Source: an uncultured Sulfolobales archaeon (GTDB taxonomy: Archaea > Thermoproteota > Thermoprotei_A > Sulfolobales > Acidilobaceae). Taken from it: a stretch of 40,813 bases of DNA. The DNA lies in the NCBI GenBank assembly GCA_937921695.1, contig CAKZTZ010000017.1:1-40813 (forward strand), in the 5' to 3' direction. The position numbers and the translations under genes are program-made. The notes below the pieces were generated by a model, which searched no databases, had not been told where the DNA came from, and saw nothing but the letters and a program-made list of their open reading frames with translations. This document shows positions 1 through 8,278 of the stretch, piece after piece; within the stretch, counting starts at the first letter, position 1, and the number at the start of each line of letters is the position of its first letter.

Positions 1-1188
1 TTGTATTTCAAGTTCAAAAAACGGATCGGCAATCTTCGCAAATTTAGTTTGCCACTCTTCTGGGGGTAGCACAAATTTATAATTAAGAATGTCGGTGGGT
101 TTTAAATGAAGGACAGTTGTTCCATCTGCGCGACCATTTACATAACTCCAATAATCATGAGTTAAAAGTAGGTAATAAAGGAAACCTCGTTTCAAACGTT
201 TTTCAGTCATTGGATTTAAAATAACTAAGTCTAAACTTGCTATTAGTAGTTTGAAACTCTCGATAGGAGGTATCCTCGCCGGCATTCCTATTACTTCCTT
301 GTTTCGAGTTAGATCGGTTATAGCAACTACTATATCTCCGGGTTGTAAGATATGATCTTGTGAAAATTCCCCGGAGTAAGGTTTTATCTCATTTCGGAAA
401 CCGCCGCCTCGCGCTATGCATTTAAGATTTACAAGTCCGATGTCACTTTTATCCGTTAGATCACTACTACTATAGGATAAGCCCTTCTTTAAGTTTACCA
501 AATCGCCTATTGTTACGACCTCCCATCCTTCAGGAATTTCTTTATCTAGTTCTTCATTGTAAACAAGCTGATCTTGGAAAGGCTCGAAATCAACAAACCA
601 GTTCTTAAAAATTGCTTGAGCTATCGCTTCAAGAGTTTTATTCATCTCGTAATTAAGCTCAATTTTATCATCCAGAGAGCCTAGAATTTCCGCTATTTTA
701 CGTTGTTCTAATATGGAAGAAGGAAATGTTGCCTCAACGTGCTGTAAATCTTGAATAGTTACGTGGCCCATAGTAGTAGCTTTATCTTTAACGAGAAGAT
801 TAAAAATAGGTATATGATATTGTAGAAGATATTTTAAGAATCTTTGATCAATTCCAGGCTTTGCTTTCACTTTAAAAATATGTTGATTTAGGACAGCAGG
901 ACCTCCGTTCCAAACATAGATACCTATGCTTCCTGACCAGGCAAAAAGTAACTCTCCTCCCTTTAGATAAAACCATTCTTCTACTTTTCCATTATAGTAT
1001 TTTGTTGAGGTCGTTATACCTCTATTAAGTTCTGCTATTTTGATAACAGGTAATCCTTTATTGGTTAATTCAGACTGTTTGAATGCTCGTCCATTGATAT
1101 ACTCTGCCAAATTATATAAATTATCTTTTTTCCATCCCTTCGGAACATTTTTAAACATTCTTAAAATTCCTATATTATCCGAACCCAT
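1..1188 (-). CDS. hsdS: Type I restriction-modification specificity subunit HsdS (partial, 3' end outside window)
   Basis: Continuous reading frame of 396 codons that runs off the left edge without a stop. HsdS is the DNA-recognition subunit of type I restriction-modification complexes, pairing with HsdM. The translation shows a first target-recognition domain with the typical phrases LPVIKIAELNRG and LLFAWSGSIG, then the central conserved helix region (EQRKIAEILGSLDDKIELN, followed by NKTLEAIAQAIFKNWFVDF), then a second recognition domain opening with IPEGWEVVTIGD. The ATG at 1188 overlaps the end of hsdM by 14 bases and has an AGGTGA ribosome site about 8 bases upstream; an in-frame ATG at 1158 is the alternative. 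The C-terminal end is outside the window. No hsdR is visible; it could lie beyond the left edge. Family assignment is firm, specificity cannot be read. Confidence 0.93.
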   Translation of the reverse strand, partial: MGSDNIGILRMFKNVPKGWKKDNLYNLAEYINGRAFKQSELTNKGLPVIKIAELNRGITTSTKYYNGKVEEWFYLKGGELLFAWSGSIGIYVWNGGPAVLNQHIFKVKAKPGIDQRFLKYLLQYHIPIFNLLVKDKATTMGHVTIQDLQHVEATFPSSILEQRKIAEILGSLDDKIELNYEMNKTLEAIAQAIFKNWFVDFEPFQDQLVYNEELDKEIPEGWEVVTIGDLVNLKKGLSYSSSDLTDKSDIGLVNLKCIARGGGFRNEIKPYSGEFSQDHILQPGDIVVAITDLTRNKEVIGMPARIPPIESFKLLIASLDLVILNPMTEKRLKRGFLYYLLLTHDYWSYVNGRADGTTVLHLKPTDILNYKFVLPPEEWQTKFAKIADPFFELEIQ

Positions 1189-2767
1189 AGCCTATTTCAC
1201 CTAAACTTCTTTTCACTTTTTCTTCAAGTTCTTTAGACTTGACAAATTGCTCAGCTAATTGTTTAGTTAATCTTCTCATTTTCTCTTCAAAAGGTTCTTC
1301 TTCGACTTCCCCCTTAGGTGTTCCAACATATCTTCCAGGTGTTAAAATGTACCTATTTTTCCTTACTTCATCAAGAGTTGCGGATCTGCAGAATCCCGGA
1401 ATATCTTTGTACCCTTCGCCTTTTCTCCACGCTCTATAAGTGTTTGCTATTTGTTGTATGTGTTCCTCTGTTAGTATGTTAAGCCTTCTTGAAACTGGCT
1501 TGTAAAGGTTTCTTGCATCTATGAAAAGTATTTGACCTCTCCTATCTCTAAACCCTTTAGCTCTCTCGTCTTTATTCTTTGCTAAGAACCATAGGCAGGC
1601 TGGAATCGTAGTCGTTAAGAAAAGTTTGGGGGGTAATGCAATTATGCAATCGACTAAATCATCCTCAATTATTCTTTTTCTTATTTCACCATACTTTCCA
1701 CCGCAAGATAGAGAGCCGTTAGCCATGACAAAGCCTGCTCTTCCATTGGGCGCTAAATGGTAGATGTAATGTTGAATCCAGGCATAATTACCGCCATTCT
1801 TGTTTTTATCATCTGGAATTCCATATTTCCATCTTGGATCGTTTTGAACTCTATCAGCTCCCCATTTAGTCATGTTGAATGGAGGGTTAGTTATTATGAA
1901 ATCTGCTTTAAGATTCGGGAATTGATCGTTAAGCAGCGTATCTTCCAGGGCTATGTTCTCGCTGGGGATTCCCCTAATTGCTAGGTTCATCTTGCATATT
2001 CGCCAGGTCGTCTCGACAACCTCCTGTCCATAAACTGATATGGAGTGAGGATCTTTCTGATGAGCTTCTAAAAACTTCCAGCTTTGAACGAACATTCCAC
2101 CGCTACCGCATGCCGGGTCGTAAACCCTTCCATAATATGGCTCCAAGATCTCAACCAGTAGCTTAACCACGCATCTCGGAGTATAGAATTCCCCACCCCT
2201 CTTTCCCTCTGCTTCAGCAAATTTTCCTATGAAATACTCATAAACCCTTCCTAGCACATCCTTTGCTCTATCTTCTGTAAGCTCGAATCCTATTCGTGAA
2301 AAGATATTTATTAGCTCTCCTAAAACATGTGGAGGCACTGAAGCTTGTGTGTAGATCTTGGGAAGAACTCCTTTTAGTTGCTTAGGGTTCTCTCTTTCAA
2401 TTGCGCTCATAGCCTCATCTATCAGTTTTCCAATATGGGGTTGCGTCGCGTTTTTCATCAGGAAGCTCCATCTTGCCTCTGGCGGTACATAAAATACTCC
2501 GATTGATAAATACTCATCGCGGTCTTCTACAATGCTTTTAACATCTTCTTCAGTTGCATTTGGAATGTAGTAATCTTTGTTATTCGGATCCCTAACGGCT
2601 TTTTCTAACCATTTTTTCCTAGCTTCAAACATGTCTGAAATGTACTTCAGAAAGATTAAAGGTAGAACTATGTGCTTATATTGGGACGCTTCCATCTTAC
2701 CCCTAAGCTTGTTCGCAGCCTCCCACAATTTATCAGCAAAATCTAGGTCGAGCTCTCCACCGCTCAT
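1175..2767 (-). CDS. hsdM: Type I restriction-modification DNA methyltransferase subunit HsdM
   Basis: 530-residue N6-adenine DNA methyltransferase, the usual size for HsdM. The N-terminal helical domain (LDFADKLWEAANKLRGKM, residues 8-25) is the HsdM_N type. The S-adenosylmethionine motif DPACGSGG is at about 217-224 and the catalytic motif NPPF at 294-297, with YTPRCVVKLLVE just before motif I as in this family. It methylates adenine at the site chosen by HsdS. The gene overlaps the winged-helix gene upstream by 4 bases (ATGA) and hsdS downstream by 14, so all three are likely translated as one coupled operon. All key motifs are intact. Confidence 0.96.
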   Translation of the reverse strand: MSGGELDLDFADKLWEAANKLRGKMEASQYKHIVLPLIFLKYISDMFEARKKWLEKAVRDPNNKDYYIPNATEEDVKSIVEDRDEYLSIGVFYVPPEARWSFLMKNATQPHIGKLIDEAMSAIERENPKQLKGVLPKIYTQASVPPHVLGELINIFSRIGFELTEDRAKDVLGRVYEYFIGKFAEAEGKRGGEFYTPRCVVKLLVEILEPYYGRVYDPACGSGGMFVQSWKFLEAHQKDPHSISVYGQEVVETTWRICKMNLAIRGIPSENIALEDTLLNDQFPNLKADFIITNPPFNMTKWGADRVQNDPRWKYGIPDDKNKNGGNYAWIQHYIYHLAPNGRAGFVMANGSLSCGGKYGEIRKRIIEDDLVDCIIALPPKLFLTTTIPACLWFLAKNKDERAKGFRDRRGQILFIDARNLYKPVSRRLNILTEEHIQQIANTYRAWRKGEGYKDIPGFCRSATLDEVRKNRYILTPGRYVGTPKGEVEEEPFEEKMRRLTKQLAEQFVKSKELEEKVKRSLGEIGYGFG

Positions 2768-2985
2768 CTTACCACCTCTTCAGCTTTCTTAACATTAAAA
2801 TAAACCTTAGCAGGCCCTATCTTCTTCGACCTAACATATCCTTGGCTCTCTAAAGCTTTAAGATATCCAGCAAGAAAAGTTCTATTGACATTAAGCTCCT
2901 CAGCCAACTGCTTTATAGTCTGACCAGGGTCTTTCTCCAATAGCTCAATCAATTTAAGAGTTAGCTTGTCTGGATCCCTCAACAT
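2764..2985 (-). CDS. Small winged-helix DNA-binding protein at the head of the R-M operon
   Basis: 73-residue protein, almost entirely one winged helix-turn-helix domain: helices around TIKQLAEELNVNRTFLAGYLKALES and a wing at YVRSKKIGPAKVYFNV. This is the MarR/ArsR-like fold common in archaeal regulators. A GGGGAAGG ribosome site precedes the ATG and a TTTAAA TATA element sits about 35 bases upstream. Being first in the hsdM-hsdS operon and lying next to CATGTG palindromes, it may control R-M expression in the manner of a C protein; that role is inferred from position only. Confidence 0.75.
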   Translation of the reverse strand: MLRDPDKLTLKLIELLEKDPGQTIKQLAEELNVNRTFLAGYLKALESQGYVRSKKIGPAKVYFNVKKAEEVVR

Positions 2986-3036
2986 CCTTCCCCTAAAAAG
3001 TTTAGACTTTCGAAGTTTAAAGCCTTTACATTTGTG

Positions 3037-3192
3037 CTAACACATGTGTTTACTCATGTGAGCCACGATAATATAGCCTCCACAATCTTCTCCCTTCGTA
3101 GACTTCCTGCAGCTCGAGCATTTCTCAAATACCAAAACAATTCCCCTATCTAACACTTCTAAGCAGTCTTGCTTCCTACTGCTACACCTCAA
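3037..3192 (-). CDS. Possible Cys-rich microprotein upstream of the R-M operon
   Basis: A 51-codon minus-strand frame starting TTG, with six cysteines spaced as paired knuckles (LRCSSRKQDC, then EKCSSCRKSTKGEDCGG, ending HMC). The spacing resembles a small zinc-binding fold. A GGAGGAG ribosome site is present but ends only 1-2 bases before the TTG; an in-frame GTG at codon 13 is an alternative. It ends 51 bases before the winged-helix gene in the same direction. No family is recognised; the Cys pattern is the main reason to list it. Confidence 0.35.
   Translation of the reverse strand: MRCSSRKQDCLEVLDRGIVLVFEKCSSCRKSTKGEDCGGYIIVAHMSKHMC
3039..3062. promoter_or_regulatory. CATGTG palindrome pair upstream of the R-M operon promoter
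   Basis: A perfect 12-base palindrome AACACATGTGTT (3039-3050) is followed by a second CATGTG core in CTCATGTGAG (3053-3062). They lie just upstream of the TATA element (about 3015-3022, minus strand) that would drive the winged-helix, hsdM and hsdS genes. Two similar half-sites about 12-15 bases apart next to a promoter are typical of an operator; the bound protein is unknown. Confidence 0.4.
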
Positions 3193-3505
3193 CTCCTCCT
3201 AGTAACCTTATAGTTCCCTCGCCGCAAAAAGACGGGAATAGATAAACTTTTAATAAGACTATATACCAGCCTGTAAATACGGACTTAATAAATTTCCGGT
3301 TAGAATGGAAGCGATACTCATTTATGCTCTACCGAGGCCGGGTTATGATTCAAGTTTCAGGGGGAAAGAATCTCTACCCTGTAAGGAAAAGTGTAAATAA
3401 TGTAACTCCCGGAAACACCTAATACTGAAGAGAACCTCCATGAGAGTTAAGAAATTAAAGGCACAGTGGAAATAAAAGTTTAAATACTGTAAATAAAACT
3501 TATTT
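3193..3505. other. Intergenic stretch, AT-rich, no convincing gene
   Basis: About 310 bases between the R-M island and the broken membrane gene. It contains a possible minus-strand TATA-like stretch near 3240-3255 and a 31-codon plus-strand frame at 3305-3400 with no recognisable motif and no ribosome site. I see no supported gene here. Confidence 0.4.
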
Positions 3506-3507
3506 AT
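3468..3507 (+). promoter_or_regulatory. TATA promoter of the broken membrane-protein gene
   Basis: The element GGAAATAAAAGTTTAAATAC has a purine-rich BRE followed by TTTAAATA (3479-3486). It is centred about 25 bases before the ATG at 3506, which implies a leaderless transcript. The promoter looks intact although the gene behind it is not. Confidence 0.5.
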
Positions 3508-3965
3508 GGAGTTTAAGGCGCGGAAAATCTGTTCTATTGTTTTAATAGTAGTTGGGATAATGGTTTTTGCGACCACTACTGTTTCTCTTATTTCAGCCTG
3601 GCTCTCATTACCCCCTTATTTAATATAAGTGAAAGGGCGGTGGGTTGCATATGGATTGTGGGAATGTCTCTATTTCGTTGGGGAACTGCCGTTAAGCCTT
3701 ATATTGCTGCTGGCAGGCGTTATCTTATGGCCGTCGCATCCGGGCGATCTGATAACGAGGGGGACGGCGATCCTCTCTTTGATCATTAGCATACTCTTGG
3801 ATAGGTGTGGAACTGGGCTCTTCACTGTCATACGTGCTTTTCGGAATTGCCATCAACTTCGTCTCTATGCTAGTAATAGCTATCTTAGCGGTAGTAGTTG
3901 CAAAGTGGAGGTTATCAGTTTTAATAAGAATGAAACGAAGAATTAGTACAAGGTTTAAGTGTTGA
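3506..3965 (+). pseudogene. Small multi-pass membrane protein gene broken by a stop and a frameshift
   Basis: The first 40 codons (MEFKARKICSIVLIVVGIMV...) encode a membrane segment and end at TAA (3626-3628). The very next codon, GTG, continues in the same frame with two more hydrophobic segments (GELPLSLILLLAGVILW and TAILSLIISILLD). Near 3790-3815 coding character jumps to the next frame, which gives a fourth clear membrane helix (FGIAINFVSMLVIAILAVVV) with a basic tail (RMKRRI) and ends at TGA 3963-3965. Joined, the pieces make a protein of about 150 residues with four membrane helices. In the un-shifted frame the tail loses all hydrophobic pattern. Sequencing error or two genuine small genes are alternatives. 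Family not recognised. Confidence 0.55.
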
Positions 3966-4309
3966 AACAGTGCATGTTAACCGTTTACAATGTTTCTTAT
4001 TCCCGTCAGGCTCTTCCCCAACGCCTAGCTCTTAGCATTACCTTGTAAGCTTTTTAAGCTGTGGCGACGGCCCGCCTCCAAAGCCGGGGATCCTGTGTAG
4101 AAGTAGGCTTATAAGACGGTGTCATTCTTGAAGAGATAGATGTATGAGTTCTATTTCATGTCAACAGCGAGGCTTCCCCCAGGTCTCAGCGCTTGAGGCA
4201 AGGAGCTCACTTATAATATCTTTGGGCTCACAATTGAAGGTTTGACTTTTGGGGAGGAGGTTTTTAATTGAAAGTATGTACTGCTAGGTTAGACTGTAGG
4301 TGGGCGTGT
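3966..4309. other. Intergenic stretch without a supported gene
   Basis: About 340 bases between the broken membrane gene and the convergent CoxG-like gene. Short protein-like runs occur on the minus strand near 4060-4220 but are broken by stops in every frame, so this may be old gene debris. A GC-rich patch near 4070-4095 has only a 4-base stem. No RNA gene is seen. Confidence 0.4.
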
Positions 4310-4771
4310 CTATGATGGTTCTGTGCTAGTGTTTGCGAGGGCTTTCACTATATTATTTATGATGTCGTCTATTAGACTCTTAGCTATGGCATTTAGGACT
4401 CTCTCCCCTATTGACGCTGCTAGCCCCCCTATTTTTCCTTCGAATATCCAGTATACTTTAGATGTGGAGTTTAAACTTGCGACTCTAAACTCTAGAATGA
4501 AATTTAGAGAGCTGCCAACCCCTACCCCTCTCCCTGAAACTTTAGCATAGGAATACTCGCTGATCTCGGTGAACCTTCCTTCAACAGTAGCATCTCCCCT
4601 TAATGGTCCAATGTTAACAGTTAGATTCACGGTGAAAGAGCCTTCTTCTGAAACCTTCACGTTCCTAAATCCGGGGAATGTTCTCGCGAACTTGTAGGGG
4701 TCTGTGAGGAACTTGAATATTTCTTCTGGGCTCTTATTAGCCTCAAACGCCCCCTCATATCTCAGCTTCAC
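4310..4771 (-). CDS. CoxG/SRPBCC-family protein
   Basis: About 153 residues of the CoxG-like branch of the SRPBCC (START-like) superfamily. The opening LRYEGAFEANKSPEEIFKFL followed by DPYKFARTFPGFRNVKV is the usual first strand plus helix, then come alternating strands and a long C-terminal helix. Members bind hydrophobic ligands; in aerobic CO dehydrogenase operons CoxG helps place the enzyme at the membrane, but no cox genes are near, so the ligand is unknown. The GTG at 4771 has AGGTG six bases upstream; the GTG at 4780 lies inside that ribosome site and is the less likely start. Confidence 0.75.
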   Translation of the reverse strand: MKLRYEGAFEANKSPEEIFKFLTDPYKFARTFPGFRNVKVSEEGSFTVNLTVNIGPLRGDATVEGRFTEISEYSYAKVSGRGVGVGSSLNFILEFRVASLNSTSKVYWIFEGKIGGLAASIGERVLNAIAKSLIDDIINNIVKALANTSTEPS

Positions 4772-4843
4772 GATCTCCACCTGGAGTTGTGTGGGTGGAA
4801 AGCCTGCTTATAAGATGTGGCTATTATAGTTTACATACAGGTT

Positions 4844-5995
4844 TTATGCTGGTATTATGTTGGCTATTATGAATCCTTCACTTTCATGTATGTGGGGGTA
4901 TAGTCTACATATGGAGTTTGAAACTCTATAATTCTTGTATCCATGTCTGCATATTTTTATGTTGGGTTTTTCTAGTTTCGCCTTGAGGGTTTCCACAGCA
5001 TATGAGGCTATTTCCTCCCCTTCTTCCGGCATTAGTGAGCATGTGGCGTATGTTATTTTGTCGGCGTGTAGTGTTATGTTTGCTAGTATTTCTTTCTGGA
5101 GCCTGCTATAGTATTTTACTTTGTTTTCTGTTAGTGTTATTTTTAGCCCGGGGTCTTTGGCTATGGCTCCCGAGTTGCTGCATGGAGCGTCTATTAGGGC
5201 TTTAACGTGTTTCTCGAGCTTGAGTTTTCTAGAGTCTCCTACTAGGATTTCTAGGCTTTCATCTGGGACTCCTAGTTTCCTCATTAGCTTCCTCATTATA
5301 GTTACCCTCCTCCCGCTTATGTCTACAGCTGTTATTTTCGTCTTACCCTCTGTTAGCATCGATATTAGCGATGTCTTAATCCCTGGGGCTGCGCAAGCGT
5401 CTAGTATAGATTCTCCAGGCTGGGGGTTTAGGGCTTCAACCACTGCTGCCGAGGCTATATCTTGGGGTATAGCCTTAAACTCCCTTACAACCCTTAGGAG
5501 CCTCACAGGCTTCGGGGATTTCATAATTTTAACCATGTAATAGTATTTAGGGTCAACTTCAAACTCTACACCTTCACCCTCAAGGCTCCCCACAACACTC
5601 TCAACACTAGCCTTTAAAGTGTTAACTCTAAGCCACCAAACCCTCCTATTAGCAGCCTCTAGCATAGCGTAGGCTTCACCCTCACCCATGAGGGTTGAGA
5701 GTTTATCGTAAACCCATTTTGAAATAGAAAGCCTACAGTGGGGCTCCCCAACTTCAATATTAGGGTTGGAGAGCCACAGCCTAGCTAGATCCCTAGGCTT
5801 AGCCCCGGGCCCTGCTATACAGGAGAGTTTAACATAATCGGATATAAAACTCCTAGCCATATCGTAAAGCCTCTCCCTCTCATCAACACCACTAGCACAA
5901 ACCCCCCTACAAGCCCTCTTAAAAGCTACATCCACAGAAACTCTAAGCCTCAAAACTTCATAGGCAACCCTAGCTAGAAACCTGTCATACTCCAA
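4844..5995 (-). CDS. Nol1/Nop2/Sun-family RNA (cytosine-5)-methyltransferase
   Basis: 383-residue S-adenosylmethionine-dependent RNA m5C methyltransferase. The N-terminal 110 residues are a NusB-like helical domain, followed by the pre-domain (ANRRVWWLRVNTLK at 115-128) and the Rossmann core. Visible motifs: SAM motif I DACAAPGIKT (199-208), VDIS (224-227), the PCS cysteine C272 in IDAPCSNSGAIAKDP, and the second catalytic cysteine C319 in YATCSLMPEEGEE. Both cysteines needed for methyl transfer and enzyme release are present. The target could be tRNA or rRNA and cannot be told from sequence. The start is TTG with a weak ribosome site. Confidence 0.92.
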   Translation of the reverse strand: MEYDRFLARVAYEVLRLRVSVDVAFKRACRGVCASGVDERERLYDMARSFISDYVKLSCIAGPGAKPRDLARLWLSNPNIEVGEPHCRLSISKWVYDKLSTLMGEGEAYAMLEAANRRVWWLRVNTLKASVESVVGSLEGEGVEFEVDPKYYYMVKIMKSPKPVRLLRVVREFKAIPQDIASAAVVEALNPQPGESILDACAAPGIKTSLISMLTEGKTKITAVDISGRRVTIMRKLMRKLGVPDESLEILVGDSRKLKLEKHVKALIDAPCSNSGAIAKDPGLKITLTENKVKYYSRLQKEILANITLHADKITYATCSLMPEEGEEIASYAVETLKAKLEKPNIKICRHGYKNYRVSNSICRLYPHIHESEGFIIANIIPA

Positions 5996-6106
5996 TTAGG
6001 CGCCCCCAGTTTTAGAGCCAGCCTAAACCTTATCTCCTAAGGAGGCTATGTGGAGATACTTAAATCAGAGCAAGCCCCCACTGTAGATTCTACGTGCCAG
6101 CCCGGC

Positions 6107-7939
6107 TTACATGAACTTTTCTAGGAACGCTGATATGTAAGCCGCTTCTAGGGCTGCTATAGCCATGGGGGCTCCCGCGTGGCCACTCCTAGTCTCTACT
6201 CTAAGGTATACTGGGTGGCCTAGCATTCTAGCTTTTAAAGCGAATTTTATAGCGTGAGCTGGATGAACCCTATCGTCGTGGAGCCCTGTATATACTAGTG
6301 TTGAGGGCATCTTCTTATCGGCTCTCATATTATGGTATGGGCTGTATGTTAGCATGTAATCCCTCATTTCAGGGTCTTCCGGGTCTCCGTATTCAGGTAC
6401 CCAGTATTTCCCCACATAGAGTTTATGGAACCTCATCATGTCGAGCACGGGGTAGCCTATTATAGCTGCGTCGAAAAGCTCGGGCCACTTGACAACTGTA
6501 GCCCCAACCGTTAAGCCCCCATTGCTTATCCCGAAAGCCGCCACTTTAAGCCCCATACTCTTGAATAGCCTGGCGAAGGCCTCCAGGTCTTTGAAGGTGT
6601 TCCATTTATTCTTTAACATACCCATCCTATGCCACTCCTCCCCCTCCTCACGGCCCCCCCTAAGGTTAGCAACGACTATAATGTAGCCCATGTTGAGGAG
6701 GTGGTGGAAGCTAGCTAAATACCTGGGAGTCTGGCTAATCCCGAAGCCCCCATAACCATATATTATGACGCCTCTAGGGCTCAAACCTTTAGATAATAGG
6801 AAACCATGCACCCTAACCCCGTCACTACTCTGAACCCATATATCGCTCACCCTAACACCTTCAGCTTTAACCCCCTCATCTACAACTTTAACTCTACCAT
6901 CGCCCTCCACGAGGTTCACGCTATACTGTACTGTAAACCCTGTAACTAGGATGGCGAAAGAGCCGTTGTAGCCGTCGACGTCGAGCACTGTATAGTAAGC
7001 TTCTGGGAGCTCTAAACCCCCCTCCTCCATAGTTTTAATATCTAAAGTTTTAACCCTATGCTTCGCCCCCACAGTCTCCGCTAAGAGTAGCTTATCCCCG
7101 GAGAAAGCAAATTTATCCACAGGTTTACTAAGGCTGAAAACGCTATCCCCAACTACGAGCTCGTCAGCCCCAGGCTTAAACCTTATATAGACAGGCTTAT
7201 CACCACTCCACCCTACAGGGTCAGCCCTATAATCCCCAGCCTCCAGAAGCTCCCCCACGCCACTCTTAAAGTCTAAAGTGTAAAGCCTAGTCCTAGACCA
7301 CCCCCTATATACTGAGACTAGAGCTCTCATTAAACCTGGAGACGCTTTCACCGAAACACTCTCCCCACCGCCAATAAAACCGTGACCCCAAAGGATTCTC
7401 TCAGAGCCTCCCTCCAAAACTACAACCCTATCAGTAGGAGTAGGGCCCCCGTCTGGAGGAGGGCTTCTCCTATAAGTCCTAACGTAAACTAGAGTATCCC
7501 CTACTAGTGTGAAATCTGATAGGATACCTTCGAGAGAGTAGAGAGTCTCGCCGCTCTTAACATTAAATATTAAGACTTTACCCTCATCAGAACCCCTCGG
7601 AGACAAGTTAATAGCGACCAGCCTTTCAGAACCTTCTACTCTCTTAACCCACGTTATAATATGATCCTCGGGAGGCCTATACAATATAACTTTCTCCCCA
7701 CCATTCCAAACTAGCTTAACTTCATCCCTCAAACCCCTATAGAGGGCTACAACACCACCTTCAACTAAAGCTACACTAGTAACCCTAGGGTGCTCAACAT
7801 ATTTTATCAACACGTCATAGTGGCGCTTCACACCCTCACCGATAACATCATCCAACTCCCTATTAAAAAAATCCACAGCCTCCCTTACATAGGTTGAAGA
7901 CAAGTCTTCATAGCAAGCTAAAGGATCAAACGCAAACAC
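6107..7939 (-). CDS. Prolyl oligopeptidase-family serine peptidase (S9)
   Basis: About 610 residues: an N-terminal region of beta repeats (propeller, roughly 45-370) and a C-terminal alpha/beta hydrolase domain. The catalytic triad is visible: Ser472 in GISNGGLTVG, Asp555 in GLHDDRVHP, His587 in SGHAGAP, with spacings of 83 and 32 residues similar to known family members. GYGGFG and NLRGGREEGEEWH are the usual oxyanion and loop motifs. It would cut short peptides after proline or a related residue in the cytoplasm; no signal peptide is seen. GTG at 7939 is preferred because GGGGGTG lies six bases upstream; GTG 7948 is inside that site. Confidence 0.92.
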   Translation of the reverse strand: MFAFDPLACYEDLSSTYVREAVDFFNRELDDVIGEGVKRHYDVLIKYVEHPRVTSVALVEGGVVALYRGLRDEVKLVWNGGEKVILYRPPEDHIITWVKRVEGSERLVAINLSPRGSDEGKVLIFNVKSGETLYSLEGILSDFTLVGDTLVYVRTYRRSPPPDGGPTPTDRVVVLEGGSERILWGHGFIGGGESVSVKASPGLMRALVSVYRGWSRTRLYTLDFKSGVGELLEAGDYRADPVGWSGDKPVYIRFKPGADELVVGDSVFSLSKPVDKFAFSGDKLLLAETVGAKHRVKTLDIKTMEEGGLELPEAYYTVLDVDGYNGSFAILVTGFTVQYSVNLVEGDGRVKVVDEGVKAEGVRVSDIWVQSSDGVRVHGFLLSKGLSPRGVIIYGYGGFGISQTPRYLASFHHLLNMGYIIVVANLRGGREEGEEWHRMGMLKNKWNTFKDLEAFARLFKSMGLKVAAFGISNGGLTVGATVVKWPELFDAAIIGYPVLDMMRFHKLYVGKYWVPEYGDPEDPEMRDYMLTYSPYHNMRADKKMPSTLVYTGLHDDRVHPAHAIKFALKARMLGHPVYLRVETRSGHAGAPMAIAALEAAYISAFLEKFM

Positions 7940-8046
7940 CCAAAGCACCCCCTATAATTCTATGGGGAAACAGTACTTTAAAAATTTCAGATAACACCTC
8001 AATATCAACACATGAATAGAGACTATATAAGGGGTATTCTAAAACC

Positions 8047-8115
8047 ACTTAACATACCCACCGCATTAGAGTTCCAGTCTTACAGGTTTATAAACTGTTA
8101 AAGGTATGTGTTAAG
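8047..8115. repeat. Long interrupted dyad with a nested palindrome
   Basis: CTTAACATACC (8047-8057) is mirrored by GGTATGTGTTAAG (8103-8115) with a two-base insertion. Inside lies a near-palindrome ACAGGTTTATAAACTGT. The arrangement could fold into a nested hairpin or be a protein-binding dyad. No gene is close on either side except the sRNA about 105 bases downstream. Confidence 0.3.
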
Positions 8116-8193
8116 AGTGTAGAGTAAGAGCCTCGCTAAAGCTAGCCTAAACTACGCGCTCGAAAACTATGAGAAAACCATGACTAAACAACC

Positions 8194-8201
8194 TTTTAAA
8201 C
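8194..8201 (+). promoter_or_regulatory. TATA element of the C/D box sRNA
   Basis: TTTTAAAC preceded by ACC sits about 27 bases before base 8221, just where the 5' end of the C/D sRNA is expected. Confidence 0.5.
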
Positions 8202-8220
8202 TCTATAAATTACTATTAAA

Positions 8221-8278
8221 CTTGGAATGATGTGCGATGGGCAGCCTGAAGAGTGATGAGCCTTTGTAGCACTGACCT
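8221..8278 (+). ncRNA. C/D box sRNA (2'-O-methylation guide)
   Basis: All four boxes are present in order with canonical archaeal spacing: C box ATGATGT (8227-8233), 12-base guide (8234-8245), D' CTGA (8246-8249), 3-base spacer, C' GTGATGA (8253-8259), 12-base guide (8260-8271), D CTGA (8272-8275). By the D+5 rule the D' guide GCGATGGGCAGC would direct methylation of a C within 5'-GCUGCCCAUCGC, and the D guide GCCTTTGTAGCA an A within 5'-UGCUACAAAGGC. The latter differs by one base from the widely conserved 16S rRNA stretch UGCUACAAUGGC, so 16S rRNA is a plausible target (inference). Only the last base of box C departs from consensus. Confidence 0.85.

Noticed and set aside
3343-3576. 77-codon minus-strand frame
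   Set aside because: It covers the promoter and start of the plus-strand membrane gene, has no ribosome site, and shows no protein-like pattern.
4065-4095. GC-rich patch considered as a TnpB-type guide-RNA scaffold or terminator
   Set aside because: The stem is only about 4 base pairs, and no transposase gene or terminal repeat is nearby.
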